Assembly: GCA_030447785.1 (NCBI GenBank)
Contig: JAUJOF010000004.1
Location: forward strand, 175,477 to 208,640
Direction: 5' to 3'
Origin: Solirubrobacteraceae bacterium
GTDB lineage: Bacteria > Actinomycetota > Thermoleophilia > Solirubrobacterales > Solirubrobacteraceae
DNA length: 33,164 nt
In this document: positions 16,810 to 27,116 of the stretch, piece by piece
Numbering within the stretch: the first letter of the stretch is position 1
Layout of the letters: every line of letters begins with the position of its first letter
The notes under the pieces: generated by a model
Seen by the model: only the letters and a program-made list of their open reading frames with translations
Told to the model about the DNA's origin: nothing
The model's database searches: none
Program-made: the position numbers and the translations under genes

Positions 16810-17951
16810 TGGGCGTTACCTTGACCGACGAGCAGCGCGACTTCGTCGCCGCCATCCGCCACTTCTGCGCGCGGGAGGTCGGCACGCGCGAGCAGCGCGA
16901 CCGCCTGACCGAGCACGGCAGGCACGCCCACAGCCAGGAGGTCTACCGCCGGATGGCCCAACTGGGCTGGCTGGGCGCGGCGCTGCCCGAGGAGTACGGC
17001 GGCGCCGGCGGGGGCATGGTCGACGCGTGCCTGTTCCTGGAGGAGACCGCCCGGGGCATGGCGCCCATCGGCGGTTTTGGCACCACGCTGATCGTGGCCG
17101 GCGCCTACGAGCGCTTTGGCAGCGAAGAGCAGAAGCAGGCGATGCTCGGGGGCATCGCCAACGGTGCCGTGGAGGCCATCGCCATGTCGGAGCCCGGCGC
17201 GGGCTCGGACGTGGGGGCGCTGACCTGCAAGGCCACCCGCCAGGACGGCGGCTTCGTGGTCGAAGGCCAGAAGACGTGGTGCTCCAACGCCCACTTCTCC
17301 GACCACATCCTGCTGGTCGCCCGCACCAGCGCCGAGGGGTCCAAGCACGAGGGCATGACCATGCTCGAGGTGCCCACCGACGCCGAGGGGCTGGAGATCC
17401 GCCCCATCCCCACCATGGGCGGGGAGGAGACCAACGACCTGTTCTTCACCGACTGCTTCGTGCCCGAGGAGCAGGTGCTCGGTCGCGTCGACCAGGGCTG
17501 GATCCAGCTCATGGCCGGCCTCAACGTCGAGCGCCTGATCCTCGGCGCGATCATGCTCGGCGTCGGCCAGCGGGCCTTCGACGACGCGTTGGGCTACGTA
17601 AAGGAGCGCGAGCAGTTCGGCCGCCCCGTGGGCTCCTTCCAGGCGCTCAGCCACCGCATCGCCGACCTGGCCACCGAGCTCGAGGCGACGCGCCTGCTCA
17701 TCTACGACGTGGCCGCCACCGTCGACGCCGACCCCTCGCGGATGCTCCCGCGCGAGGCCTCCATGGCCAAGCTCAAGGCCACCGAGGTGGCCAAGAGGGT
17801 GGCGCTGGAGGGCATGCAGATGATGGGCGGCTACGGCTACGCCACCGAGTACGACATGGAGGCCCACGTGCGCACCACGCTGGTGTCCACCATCTACGGC
17901 GGAACGAGCGAGATCCAGCGCGAGATCATCGCCAAGACCTACGGGTTGTAG
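16809..17951 (+). CDS. Acyl-CoA dehydrogenase
   Basis: The 380-residue FAD enzyme has the N-terminal helical domain, the middle beta domain (AIAMSEPGAGSDVGALTCKA; VVEGQKTWCSNAHFSDH) and the C-terminal helical domain ending IYGGTSEIQREIIAKTYGL. Acyl-CoA dehydrogenases oxidise the alpha-beta bond of an acyl-CoA and pass electrons to ETF. In the medium-chain enzymes the catalytic Glu is in YEGT; here it is YGGT, as in many bacterial CaiA-type members, so the base may lie elsewhere or the substrate differ. ATG 16809 has no own ribosome site; translation probably follows from the 12-codon ORF. Substrate chain length cannot be told. Confidence 0.93.
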   Translation: MGVTLTDEQRDFVAAIRHFCAREVGTREQRDRLTEHGRHAHSQEVYRRMAQLGWLGAALPEEYGGAGGGMVDACLFLEETARGMAPIGGFGTTLIVAGAYERFGSEEQKQAMLGGIANGAVEAIAMSEPGAGSDVGALTCKATRQDGGFVVEGQKTWCSNAHFSDHILLVARTSAEGSKHEGMTMLEVPTDAEGLEIRPIPTMGGEETNDLFFTDCFVPEEQVLGRVDQGWIQLMAGLNVERLILGAIMLGVGQRAFDDALGYVKEREQFGRPVGSFQALSHRIADLATELEATRLLIYDVAATVDADPSRMLPREASMAKLKATEVAKRVALEGMQMMGGYGYATEYDMEAHVRTTLVSTIYGGTSEIQREIIAKTYGL

Positions 17952-17990
17952 GCGAGAGGGCCGGCGGCTCAGGGCCGGCGCACGCTCAGC
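17952..17990. terminator. Possible shared terminator between convergent genes
   Basis: GCCGGC at 17960-17965 and again at 17974-17979 can pair across 8 nt, covering the 17-bp gap and the stop of the minus-strand protease. There is no T-run. Weak candidate. Confidence 0.25.
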
Positions 17991-19561
17991 GTATAGCCGG
18001 CGTCGAGCTGCTCGGCCTCGGTGGGCACGAACACGCAGAGGTAGTACGTGCGGGCCCGGCGCGAGCGGTTGGTGAAGCGGACCGCCTCGCTGCGACCCGC
18101 CTCGCGGACCGAGCGCCCGACCAGGCCCCGCTCGGAGTACACGGTGCGCGCCGAGCGGTCGAACACCTCGAGGTCGGGATCGGCCGCATCTCCGCGCGGG
18201 TTGATCGCCACGCGGGCCCGCCCCCGCCCGGGCACGCGGATGCGATACACGTCGACGGGATCCTTGGCCAGGTCGACCTGGGCGCGCACCGTCTTGCCCC
18301 GGCGCCCACCGCGCCAGATGTGGTCGTCGGCGTTGCCAAAGCGCCGGCCGTCGACCCACTCGATGTCGTCGTTGACCTCCAGCGGGTCGGCGCGGGGGGT
18401 GGAGGCGCCCAGCGCGCCGGGCAGGTCGACCAGCCCGAAGCCGGTGAACGGGTCATAGCCCTCGGGTGCGATGTCGTCGGCCGACTCGCGCAGCACGTCG
18501 GCGACCTGCCCCGCATCCAACCCGGGGCGTCGCTCGGCCACCCAGGCGGCCACGCCGGCCACGATGGGGGCGGAGAAGCTCGTGCCCTCCAGCAGCCCGT
18601 GACCGCCGCCGGGCACCGCGGCGGTCACGCCCTCGCCCGGCGCGCTGACGTCGACCGCCTCGTTGGCCGTCGAGAAGGCGCTGCGGTTGCCCATCACGTC
18701 GGTGGAGGCGACGGAGAGCACGTGCGGATAGGCGGCCGGGAAGGAGACGCTCGCACCCTGCTCGCCCTCGTTGCCCGCGGCGGCCACGAGCACCACGCCC
18801 GCGGTGCGCGCGCGGTAGATGGCCAGCTCCATCGCAAAGCACGTCTGGGGGCTGCCGAAGCTCATGTTGACCACGGCGGCATCGGCCTCCACGGCAGTGC
18901 GCAGGCTCGAGACGATCTCGGAGCAGGAGATGCCCTCCGCCCCGCCCGTGGGGACGACGAGCGTGCGCGCCCCGGGCCACACGCCGGCCATGCCGCTGCC
19001 CTGGCGCCGGGCGGAGACCATGGAGGCGACCGCCGTGCCGTGCTCGTCGAAGGGCGCGGCGGCCCGGCTCTGGGTCACGCCGGTCAGGTCGGGGTGGCTC
19101 AGGTCGGCGGGCGAGTCGAGCACCGCGACCACCGGGCTGTCGGCGCGCACGGTCGGCTCGCCCAGCCCCGGGGGAACCACGGCGGCGCGCCAGTTGGTGA
19201 AGTCGTCCTCGGCGTCGAGGCGGCGCAGGGGGCGGTCGGGCTCGGAGAAGCGCAGCAGTCCCTCCGCGCGCAGGGCGCCGGCCAGCGCGCGCGCCCCGGC
19301 GGTGGGCACGGCGTGGATGCCGGGGGCCACCTCCCGCGCGCCGTGGCGGCGCGCGATGGCGCGGGCCTGGGGGTTGGGGGCCGCGCCCACCAGCCAGCCG
19401 GGGGCGGCGGCCCGTGCGGCGCGGGCGCCCTGGGCAGGCAGCAGCAGCGGCGCGTCGGCCACCGGGCGCTGCGAGGCGGGCACCGCGCCGGCCGCGGCGG
19501 GGACGGCGAGCGTGAGCAGCGCGCAGATGAAAAGGAGGAGCAGCGGTCGTCCGTGCCGCAT
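17969..19561 (-). CDS. Secreted S8 (subtilisin) serine protease
   Basis: From ATG 19561 the product is 530 residues with a signal peptide (RPLLLLFICALLTLAVPAAA). The triad is Asp149 in AVLDSPADLSHPDL (DSP instead of the common DTG), His174 in DEHGTAVAS and Ser328 in EGTSFSAPIVAG, with Asn264 in AAGNEGE. Residues 30-140 look like a propeptide region. After the protease domain (to about 385) comes a beta-rich C-terminal domain (about 400-530) of the pre-peptidase type (VDVYRIRVPGRGRARVAINP). It should work outside the cell. A -10-like TACGCT lies 9 nt before the ATG and no ribosome site is visible, so the mRNA may be nearly leaderless. It converges with the acyl-CoA dehydrogenase gene. Confidence 0.9.
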   Translation of the reverse strand: MRHGRPLLLLFICALLTLAVPAAAGAVPASQRPVADAPLLLPAQGARAARAAAPGWLVGAAPNPQARAIARRHGAREVAPGIHAVPTAGARALAGALRAEGLLRFSEPDRPLRRLDAEDDFTNWRAAVVPPGLGEPTVRADSPVVAVLDSPADLSHPDLTGVTQSRAAAPFDEHGTAVASMVSARRQGSGMAGVWPGARTLVVPTGGAEGISCSEIVSSLRTAVEADAAVVNMSFGSPQTCFAMELAIYRARTAGVVLVAAAGNEGEQGASVSFPAAYPHVLSVASTDVMGNRSAFSTANEAVDVSAPGEGVTAAVPGGGHGLLEGTSFSAPIVAGVAAWVAERRPGLDAGQVADVLRESADDIAPEGYDPFTGFGLVDLPGALGASTPRADPLEVNDDIEWVDGRRFGNADDHIWRGGRRGKTVRAQVDLAKDPVDVYRIRVPGRGRARVAINPRGDAADPDLEVFDRSARTVYSERGLVGRSVREAGRSEAVRFTNRSRRARTYYLCVFVPTEAEQLDAGYTLSVRRP

Positions 19562-19570
19562 GGTGCGATC

Positions 19571-19576
19571 AGCGTA
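19571..19576 (-). promoter_or_regulatory. -10-like hexamer TACGCT for the S8 protease
   Basis: It lies 9 nt before the ATG, on the minus strand. No clear -35 is seen. Confidence 0.3.
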
Positions 19577-19589
19577 GCCCCTACCCGCG

Positions 19590-19619
19590 TTGGGTCGTGA
19601 GCGTGATTTCAGGTAGAAC
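19590..19619 (+). promoter_or_regulatory. Candidate promoter of the GYD-purD-purE-purB transcript
   Basis: TTGGGT (19590-19595), 18 bp, TAGAAC (19614-19619). The GYD gene starts at 19667, leaving a leader of about 40 nt with GGAGG four nt before the ATG. Confidence 0.4.
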
Positions 19620-19666
19620 CGGGGGTCCAAGCTGAGTTGCCGGCCACCCCGACCACCGGAGGCGCC

Positions 19667-19948
19667 ATGCCCACCTACGTCATGCTGTCCACCCTGAGTT
19701 CCGAGGGCGTGCAGACCATCCGCAACAACCCGGCGCGAATCCGCGAGGTCAATGCCGAGATCGAGCAGCTCGGCGCCACCGTGAAGGCCCAGTGGGCCAC
19801 GCTGGGGCGCTTTGACTTCGTCAACGTGGTGGAGGCGCCCGACGACGCGACGATGTCGCGGGTCTCGCTGGAGCTGGGCTCGCGTGGCACCGGGAAGTAC
19901 GAGACGCTCGCCGCGATCCCGATCGACGAGTTCATCGCCCAGCTGTAG
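19667..19948 (+). CDS. GYD-domain protein
   Basis: The 93-residue product is a small ferredoxin-fold-like protein of the GYD family ([20 protein letters not shown]; the family tripeptide region reads [15 protein letters not shown]). ATG 19667 follows GGAGG at 4 nt. Its stop shares one base with the GTG of purD, so it is probably the first gene of the purine transcript. GYD proteins have no settled function. Its position suggests a tie to purine synthesis, for instance as a small regulator, but this is inference. Confidence 0.8.
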   Translation: MPTYVMLSTLSSEGVQTIRNNPARIREVNAEIEQLGATVKAQWATLGRFDFVNVVEAPDDATMSRVSLELGSRGTGKYETLAAIPIDEFIAQL

Positions 19949-21198
19949 TGAGGATCCTGGTCGTCGGCGCGGGCGGGCGCGAGCACGCGCTGGTGCGCGC
20001 GCTCGCGCGCTCGCCCAGCACGCCCGAGCTGCTGTGCGCGCCGGGCAACGCGGGCATCGCCCACGACGCGCGCCTGCTCGCGGTGGGCGCCGGGGACGTG
20101 GACGGGCTGGTGCGCGCGGCGAGGGAGGAGGCCGTCGACCTCGTGGTGGTGGGCCCCGAGGCTCCCTTGGTGGCCGGTCTGGTCGATGTGCTGGAGGAGG
20201 CGGGCGTGGCGGCCTTCGGTCCGCGCGCGGGGCCCGCGCGCCTGGAGGGCTCCAAGGCGCACGCCAAGGAGGTCATGGCCGCGGCGGGGGTGGCGACCCC
20301 CGCGCACGTCACGGTGACCGGGGTCGAGGAGGGCATGGCGGCCATCGGGCGCTACCCCGTGGTGCTCAAGGCCGACGGCCTGGCCGCCGGCAAGGGGGTG
20401 GTGATCGCCGAGGACGAGGAGGCCGCAGGCGCGGCCCTGCCCGCGCTGCTGGAAGGCCACGGGACCGTGGTGGTCGAGGAGCACCTCGAGGGCGAGGAGC
20501 TGTCGCTGCTCGCCCTCTGCGACGGCGAGCGCGCGCTGCCCATGGCCCCCGCCCAGGACTACAAGCGCATCTTCGACGGCGACCGCGGCCCCAACACGGG
20601 CGGCATGGGCTCCTACTCGCCGGTCCCCGGCGTCGACGCCGCCCAGGCCGAGCGCCTGTGCGCGCAGATCCACCAGCCCGTGGTCGACCACCTGCGCGCG
20701 GCCGGCACGCCGTTTCACGGCGTGCTCTACGCCGGGCTCATGCTCACCGCCCAAGGCCCGCGCACGCTGGAGTTCAACGTGCGCTTCGGCGATCCCGAGA
20801 CCCAGGCGGTGCTCCCCCGGCTGACCAGCGACCTGGCCGACCTGTGCCTGCGCGCCACGCGGCCCGGAGGGCTGGCCGGCGCGACGCTCGCCTTCTGCGA
20901 GGACACTGCGGTGACGCTGGTCCTGGCCAGCGCCGGCTATCCCGTCTCGTCCTCGTCGGGCAAGCCCATCCGCGGGCTGGCCGACGTCCCGGCGGGGATC
21001 GAGCTGACCCACGCGGGCACCGAGCAGCGCGACGGCGAGGTGGTCACCGCGGGCGGGCGCGTGCTCAACGTCACGGGTCTGGGCCCCCGCCCGTCGGCCG
21101 CGCGCACCGCGGCATACGATGCGGCCGACCGCATCCACTTCGAGGGCGTCCAGCTGCGCCGGGACATCGCGCTGCGCGCCGAGGAAAGGGCCGGATGA
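19948..21198 (+). CDS. purD: Phosphoribosylamine-glycine ligase PurD
   Basis: The 416-residue ATP-grasp enzyme joins glycine to phosphoribosylamine to give GAR (purine step 2). It shows the N-terminal [15 protein letters not shown], the ATP-grasp strand [16 protein letters not shown], the signature [12 protein letters not shown] and the metal site [13 protein letters not shown]. The length is normal for the family. The GTG start overlaps the stop of the GYD gene by one base, and purE overlaps the purD stop. Confidence 0.97.
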   Translation: MRILVVGAGGREHALVRALARSPSTPELLCAPGNAGIAHDARLLAVGAGDVDGLVRAAREEAVDLVVVGPEAPLVAGLVDVLEEAGVAAFGPRAGPARLEGSKAHAKEVMAAAGVATPAHVTVTGVEEGMAAIGRYPVVLKADGLAAGKGVVIAEDEEAAGAALPALLEGHGTVVVEEHLEGEELSLLALCDGERALPMAPAQDYKRIFDGDRGPNTGGMGSYSPVPGVDAAQAERLCAQIHQPVVDHLRAAGTPFHGVLYAGLMLTAQGPRTLEFNVRFGDPETQAVLPRLTSDLADLCLRATRPGGLAGATLAFCEDTAVTLVLASAGYPVSSSSGKPIRGLADVPAGIELTHAGTEQRDGEVVTAGGRVLNVTGLGPRPSAARTAAYDAADRIHFEGVQLRRDIALRAEERAG

Positions 21199-21661
21199 CC
21201 GAACGCGAGGCGATCGCGGAGACCCAGGAGGAGCTCGAGGAGCTCGAGCAGCTCGAGGGCGATGCCCCGCGGGTGGCGATCATCATGGGCTCCAAGAGCG
21301 ACATGGAGATCATGGACAAGGCCTCCGAGGTGCTCGACGAGAAGGGCATCCGCCACGAGACGCGGGTGATGTCGGCCCACCGTGAGCCCGAAACGGTCGC
21401 CGACTACTGCAAGAACGCGCGCATGCGCGGCATCCGGGTGATCATCGCGGGCGCCGGTCTCTCCGCGGCGCTGCCCGGGGTGGCCGCCGCGCACACCGAC
21501 CTGCCCGTCATCGGCGTGCCGCTGACCAGCGGCCTGAGCGCGGCCGGCGGCCTGGACGCGATCCTCTCCGTGGTGCAGATGCCCCCGGGCGTGCCGGTGG
21601 CCTGCGTGGGGCTGGACAACCCCAAGAACGCCGGGCACCTGGCCGCCCGCATCCTCGGCGC

Positions 21662-21665
<4 letters not shown>
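21195..21665 (+). CDS. purE: AIR mutase/carboxylase PurE, class II-like
   Basis: The 156-residue protein has an acidic N-terminal extension (about 26 residues, [15 protein letters not shown]) followed by the PurE core: [21 protein letters not shown] and [15 protein letters not shown]. In class I PurE, which takes N5-CAIR made by PurK, the active-site loop is GAGGAAHLPG with a conserved His. Here it reads [10 protein letters not shown], losing that His and gaining a Ser at the position where class II enzymes have AGxSN. No purK is present. The enzyme may therefore carboxylate AIR directly with CO2. ATG 21195 overlaps purD and has AAAGGG as ribosome site; the stop overlaps the GTG of purB. Confidence 0.92.
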
Positions 21666-22936
<1,271 letters not shown>

Positions 22937-22978
22937 GGGTCAGGGCGTCAGACGAAGGGCAGCCGCCGAGGCCTCCTC

Positions 22979-22984
22979 TAGCAT
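22979..22984 (+). promoter_or_regulatory. -10-like hexamer TAGCAT for purC
   Basis: It ends 7 nt before the GTG of purC, and no ribosome site lies between, which fits a leaderless transcript starting on the GTG. No clear -35 is seen. Confidence 0.4.
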
Positions 22985-22991
22985 CGGGCGC

Positions 22992-23879
22992 GTGACCTCC
23001 GTCGCCGATCTCCCCCTGCTGGCCAGCGGCAAGGTCCGCGAGATGTACGACCTGGGCGACAGGATCCTCATGGTCGCCTCGGACCGGGTCTCGACCTACG
23101 ACGCCGTCCACCCGACGCCCATCCCCGGCAAGGGCGAGGTGCTCACCGGTCTGTCCGTCTTTTGGTTCGCGCGCACCGGGCACATCGTCCCCAACCACTT
23201 CGACTCGGCCACCGAGGGGGTGCCCGAGGAGGTCCGCGGCCGCGCACTGGCGGTGCGCAAGCTGGAGATGCTGCCCGTGGAGTGCGTGGTGCGCGGCTAC
23301 ATCACCGGCTCGGGCTGGAAGGACTACCAGGCCACGGGGACCGTGTCGGGCATCGAGCTGCCGCCCGGGCTGAGCGAGTCCGAGAAGCTCCCCCGGCCGA
23401 TCTTCGCGCCGTCGACCAAGGCCGAGGAGGGCCACGACGAGGCGATCTCCTTCGAACAGGCCTGCGAGGCCGTGGGGGACGCCGACCTCATGGGGCGTGC
23501 GCGCGACGCCTCCTTGGAGCTCTACGCCTTCGCCGCCGACCACGCGGCTCAGCGCGGGGTGCTGCTGGCCGACACCAAGTTCGAGTTCGGGCTCGACGCG
23601 CGCGGCACCCTCACCGTCGGCGACGAGGTCCTCACGCCCGACTCCTCGCGCTTCTGGCCGGCCGAGGGCTACCAGCCCGGCCGCGGCCAGCCGAGCTTCG
23701 ACAAGCAGTACGTGCGCGACTGGGCCGCGGGCTCGGGGTGGGACAAGGCGCCGCCGGCGCCCGAACTGCCCGACGACGTGGTCGCCGGCACCCGCGAGCG
23801 CTACGCCGAGGCCTACGAGCTGATCACCGGCGAGCCGCTGTCGGCGTGGCGCGAGCGCGTCGGCGCGCCCGGCGCATGA
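22992..23879 (+). CDS. purC: SAICAR synthetase PurC
   Basis: The 295-residue enzyme couples CAIR and aspartate using ATP. It has LLASGKVREMYDL, the substrate-binding VECVVRGYITGSGWKDY, the stretch IFAPSTKAEEGHDE and the metal-binding LADTKFEFGL, then LTPDSSRFWPAEGY. The length is like the larger PurC forms (yeast-like) rather than the 240-residue E. coli type. It begins with GTG 22992 just after a -10-like hexamer and overlaps purS by 4 bp at the end. Confidence 0.97.
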   Translation: MTSVADLPLLASGKVREMYDLGDRILMVASDRVSTYDAVHPTPIPGKGEVLTGLSVFWFARTGHIVPNHFDSATEGVPEEVRGRALAVRKLEMLPVECVVRGYITGSGWKDYQATGTVSGIELPPGLSESEKLPRPIFAPSTKAEEGHDEAISFEQACEAVGDADLMGRARDASLELYAFAADHAAQRGVLLADTKFEFGLDARGTLTVGDEVLTPDSSRFWPAEGYQPGRGQPSFDKQYVRDWAAGSGWDKAPPAPELPDDVVAGTRERYAEAYELITGEPLSAWRERVGAPGA

Positions 23880-24145
23880 GGGCGCGCGTGCTCATCCGCC
23901 CGAAGGAGGGGATCCTCGACCCCCAGGGCGTCGCCGTGGAGCGCGCCCTGCCCGCGCTGGGCTTCTCCGGGGTGGCCAACGTGCACGTGGGCAGGCTGGT
24001 CGAGCTGGACGTCGAGGACGTGAGCCAGCTCGAGGCCATGTGCGAGAAGCTCCTGGCCAACCCGCTGATCGAGGACTATTCGATAGAGCGCCCGGACGCC
24101 GCTCCCCAGCCTCAGGACGCGGGGCCGGAGGCCCCGCGGAGGTGA
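23876..24145 (+). CDS. purS: FGAM synthase subunit PurS
   Basis: The 89-residue product shows the PurS fold pattern ([49 protein letters not shown]). PurS bridges PurQ and PurL and helps pass ammonia in three-subunit FGAM synthases. ATG 23876 overlaps the purC stop. The tail beyond the core is proline- and acid-rich. The stop codon lies in the loop of a strong hairpin. Confidence 0.95.
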   Translation: MRARVLIRPKEGILDPQGVAVERALPALGFSGVANVHVGRLVELDVEDVSQLEAMCEKLLANPLIEDYSIERPDAAPQPQDAGPEAPRR

Positions 24146-24157
24146 CCGCCTCCGCGG
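24134..24157 (+). other. Strong 9-bp hairpin at the purS stop codon
   Basis: Arms CCGCGGAGG (24134-24142) and CCTCCGCGG (24149-24157) are perfect, with the loop TGACCG containing the purS stop. No T-run follows. It could slow readthrough or protect the mRNA between purS and purQ. Confidence 0.5.
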
Positions 24158-24176
24158 ACCTCTCGGCCGCGCCGCG

Positions 24177-24818
24177 ATGAGGTTCGGGGTCGTCCGCTTC
24201 CCGGGTTCCTGCGACGAGGTCGACGCGCTGGAGGCGTGCCGGCGCGTCGGGGACGCCGAGATTCTGTGGCACGCCGACCCCGACCTGGGGGGCGTCGACG
24301 CGGTCGTCGTTCCCGGCGGCTTCTCCTACGGCGACTATCTGCGCGTCGGCGCCATCGCGCGCTTCTCGCCCGTGATGGAGTCGGTGATCGCCTTCGCCCG
24401 CGAGGGCGGCCCCGTGCTGGGCATCTGCAACGGCTTCCAGGTCCTGTGCGAGGCGGGGCTGCTGCCCGGCGCGCTGCTGCCCAACGTCGGGCTGCGCTTC
24501 CTGTGCCGCCAGCTCGACATCGAGGTGGTCGACACCGACACCGCCTTCACGCGCGCGTGCGCCCCCGCAGAGGCCCTCTCCATCCCGGCCAAGCACCAGG
24601 CCGGGCGCTACCACGCGCCCGGGGACGTGCGCGTCGCCTTTCGCTACGCCCACGACGGCAACCCCAACGGCTCGTCCAACGACATCGCCGGGGTGGCCAA
24701 CGAGGCCGGCAACGTGGTCGGCCTCATGCCCCACCCCGAGCACGCCGTCGACGAGCTCACCGGGTCGACCGACGGGCTGGCGCTGCTCAGGTCGGCCGTC
24801 GGGCTGGCCCGTGCCTGA
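24177..24818 (+). CDS. purQ: FGAM synthase glutaminase subunit PurQ
   Basis: The 213-residue class I glutamine amidotransferase supplies ammonia to PurL. The nucleophile Cys is in [15 protein letters not shown] and the His/Glu pair in [11 protein letters not shown]. The N-terminus [14 protein letters not shown] and [17 protein letters not shown] are typical of PurQ. It is 31 bp after purS and overlaps purL by 8 bp. ATG 24177 has no clear ribosome site. Confidence 0.97.
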   Translation: MRFGVVRFPGSCDEVDALEACRRVGDAEILWHADPDLGGVDAVVVPGGFSYGDYLRVGAIARFSPVMESVIAFAREGGPVLGICNGFQVLCEAGLLPGALLPNVGLRFLCRQLDIEVVDTDTAFTRACAPAEALSIPAKHQAGRYHAPGDVRVAFRYAHDGNPNGSSNDIAGVANEAGNVVGLMPHPEHAVDELTGSTDGLALLRSAVGLARA

Positions 24819-27075
24819 CGCCGCCGCCCTTCCCACCGTCGACGACGCGGTCGCCCTCGGCCTCACCCGCGCCGAGTACGCCCTCATCGCCGAAAAGCTG
24901 GGTCGCGAGCCCAACGAGGTCGAGCTCGCGGTCTTCTCGCTGCTGTGGAGCGAGCACTGCTCCTACAAGCACTCCCGGGCGCTGCTGCGCACGCTGCCCA
25001 CCGAGGGCGAGCGGGTGGTCATGGGGCCGGGCGAGAACGCGGGGGCGGTGGACGTGGGCGACGGCTGGGCGGTGGCCTTCAAGGTCGAGTCCCACAACCA
25101 TCCCTCGGCGGTGGAGCCCTTCCAGGGCGCGGCCACCGGCGTGGGGGGCATCCTGCGCGACGTCTTCGCGATCGGCGCGCGACCCATCGCGGTGCTCGAC
25201 TCGCTGCGCTTCGGCGAGCCCACCAGCGCGCGCTCGCGCTTCCTGCTCGACCGCGCGGTGGCGGGCATCGGCCACTACGGCAACTCGGTCGGGGTCCCCA
25301 CCGTGGGCGGCGAGGTCTTCTTCGAGGGATCATACGAGCAGAACTGCCTGGTCAACGCGATGGCCCTGGGCCTCGCCCGTCGCGAGGACATGGTGCGCAG
25401 CGCGGCCGCCGGAGTGGGCAACGTGGTGGTGCTGTTCGGCGCCTCCACCGGGCGCGACGGAATCGGCGGCGCGTCGGTGCTGGCCTCCGCCGAGCTGGGG
25501 GAGGCCGACGAGGACAAGCGGCCCACGGTGCAGGTGGGGGACCCGTTCGCCGGCAAGAAGCTGCTGGAGTGCTCGCTCGAGCTGCTCGACCGCGGCCTGC
25601 TGGTCTCCCTGCAGGACCTGGGCGCGGCGGGCCTGACCTCCTCGTCGGCGGAGATGGCCTCCAAGGGCGGCGTGGGGGTCGATCTGGACGTCGCGCGCGT
25701 GCCCCTGCGCGAGGAGGGGATGGCCCCCTTCGAGATCATGATCAGCGAGTCGCAGGAGCGCATGCTTTGCGTGGTCGAGCCCGCGCGCGTCGACGAGGTG
25801 CTCGCGGTGTGCGCGAAGTGGGAGGTGCACGGCAGCGCCATCGGCTCGGTCACCGACACGGCCCGCCTGCGCGTGCTCGACGGCGAGCGGGTCGTGGGCG
25901 ACATGCCGGTGGTCGCGCTGGTGGACGACTGCCCGCTGTACGAGCTCAGGCCCCAGCGTCCCTCGGGACCGCTGTATCGCGCGCCGGCGGGCTCGCTGGC
26001 GGCCGGGGCCTCCGTGCGCGAGACGCTGCTCGCGCTGCTTGGCTCGCCCAACATCGCCTCGCGCCTGCCGCTGTACGAGCAGTACGACTGGCTCGTGCAG
26101 TCGCGCACCGTCCGGCGCCCCGGTCAGGCCGATGCCGCCGTGCTGGCCATGCCCGGCGGCGGCGCGATCGCGGTGGCCATCGACGGCTCGGGAAGGCGCG
26201 TGGCCGCCGACCCCTACACCGGCACGGTCGAGGCGGTGCTCGAGTGCGCGGCCAACCTCGCGTGCGTGGGAGCGCAGCCGCTCGGGCTCACCAACTGCCT
26301 GAACTTCGCCAACCCGGAAAAGCCCCACGTGGCCTGGCAGCTCAGCGAGAGCGTGCGCGGCCTGGGCGATGCCTGCCGGGCGCTCGCCGTGCCGGTGGTG
26401 GGCGGCAACGTGTCGCTGTACAACGAGGGCGCCGAGGGGCCGATCTACCCCACGCCGGTGGTGGGCATGGTCGGCGAGCTGCCCGACCCGGCGCGGGCGG
26501 GGCGCAGCGGGTTCGCGCGCGAGGGCGACGTGGTGGCGCTCGTCGGGCCCTTCGCGCCCGTGCTCGAGGCCGGCGAGCTGGCCAAGCTGCGCGGCGACGC
26601 GCTGCCCGTCGCGCTTCCCGAGGTCGACGTGCGGCCCGCGCGCACGACCCAGGCGGCCGTCCGCGACGCGGTGCGCGCGGGCGACCTGTGCAGCGCCCAC
26701 GACATCGCCGAGGGAGGCCGGCTGGTGGCGGTGGCCGAGAGCTGCCTGGCCGGAGCGACCGGCGCCCGCCTGGCGGCCCGGCCGCTGGCCGCGCTGGCCA
26801 CCGCCCTCACGCCGCGGGGACGCGCGGGGCGTGCCGCCTCCCGCGCGCAGGACGGGGTGCCCGAACCTCTCGCCGCCGCGCTGTTCGGCGAGGCGCCGGG
26901 CACCGGCTTCGTGGTGTCCGGCTCGCAGGAGGCCCTCGACCGCCTCGGCGCGCGCACGCCGGTCGTGGAGCTCGGGACGGTGGGCGGCGATGTGCTGGCG
27001 GTCGGCGACGACCTGTCGGTGGCGCTGGGCGAGCTGGCGGAGGCCCACGCGGCGCTGGGGCCGCTGTTCCCCTGA
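24811..27075 (+). CDS. purL: FGAM synthase large subunit PurL
   Basis: The 754-residue protein is the small-type PurL that needs PurS and PurQ, unlike the roughly 1300-residue fused enzyme. It uses ATP and ammonia to turn FGAR into FGAM. Diagnostic stretches are [59 protein letters not shown] and the second-half [11 protein letters not shown]. It begins with GTG 24811 within the end of purQ. A 41-bp gap separates it from purF. Confidence 0.97.
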   Translation: MPDAAALPTVDDAVALGLTRAEYALIAEKLGREPNEVELAVFSLLWSEHCSYKHSRALLRTLPTEGERVVMGPGENAGAVDVGDGWAVAFKVESHNHPSAVEPFQGAATGVGGILRDVFAIGARPIAVLDSLRFGEPTSARSRFLLDRAVAGIGHYGNSVGVPTVGGEVFFEGSYEQNCLVNAMALGLARREDMVRSAAAGVGNVVVLFGASTGRDGIGGASVLASAELGEADEDKRPTVQVGDPFAGKKLLECSLELLDRGLLVSLQDLGAAGLTSSSAEMASKGGVGVDLDVARVPLREEGMAPFEIMISESQERMLCVVEPARVDEVLAVCAKWEVHGSAIGSVTDTARLRVLDGERVVGDMPVVALVDDCPLYELRPQRPSGPLYRAPAGSLAAGASVRETLLALLGSPNIASRLPLYEQYDWLVQSRTVRRPGQADAAVLAMPGGGAIAVAIDGSGRRVAADPYTGTVEAVLECAANLACVGAQPLGLTNCLNFANPEKPHVAWQLSESVRGLGDACRALAVPVVGGNVSLYNEGAEGPIYPTPVVGMVGELPDPARAGRSGFAREGDVVALVGPFAPVLEAGELAKLRGDALPVALPEVDVRPARTTQAAVRDAVRAGDLCSAHDIAEGGRLVAVAESCLAGATGARLAARPLAALATALTPRGRAGRAASRAQDGVPEPLAAALFGEAPGTGFVVSGSQEALDRLGARTPVVELGTVGGDVLAVGDDLSVALGELAEAHAALGPLFP

Positions 27076-27103
27076 GATCCACGGTCCCGCCCGACCCCAC
27101 CGC

Positions 27104-27109
27104 TATCCT
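27104..27109 (+). promoter_or_regulatory. -10-like hexamer TATCCT for purF
   Basis: It ends 7 nt before the GTG of purF, the same spacing as at purC, again without a ribosome site. This suggests a leaderless purF transcript in addition to readthrough from purL. Confidence 0.4.
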
Positions 27110-27116
27110 CGATGAA

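Noticed and set aside
19590..19666. Purine riboswitch before the cluster
   Set aside because: The leader is only about 40 nt and lacks the conserved junction elements of the purine or PRPP riboswitches.
24945..27116. Apparent fusion of a long upstream frame with purF
   Set aside because: The upstream part overlaps purL in another frame and has no motif. The Cys nucleophile and short propeptide place the purF start at 27117.
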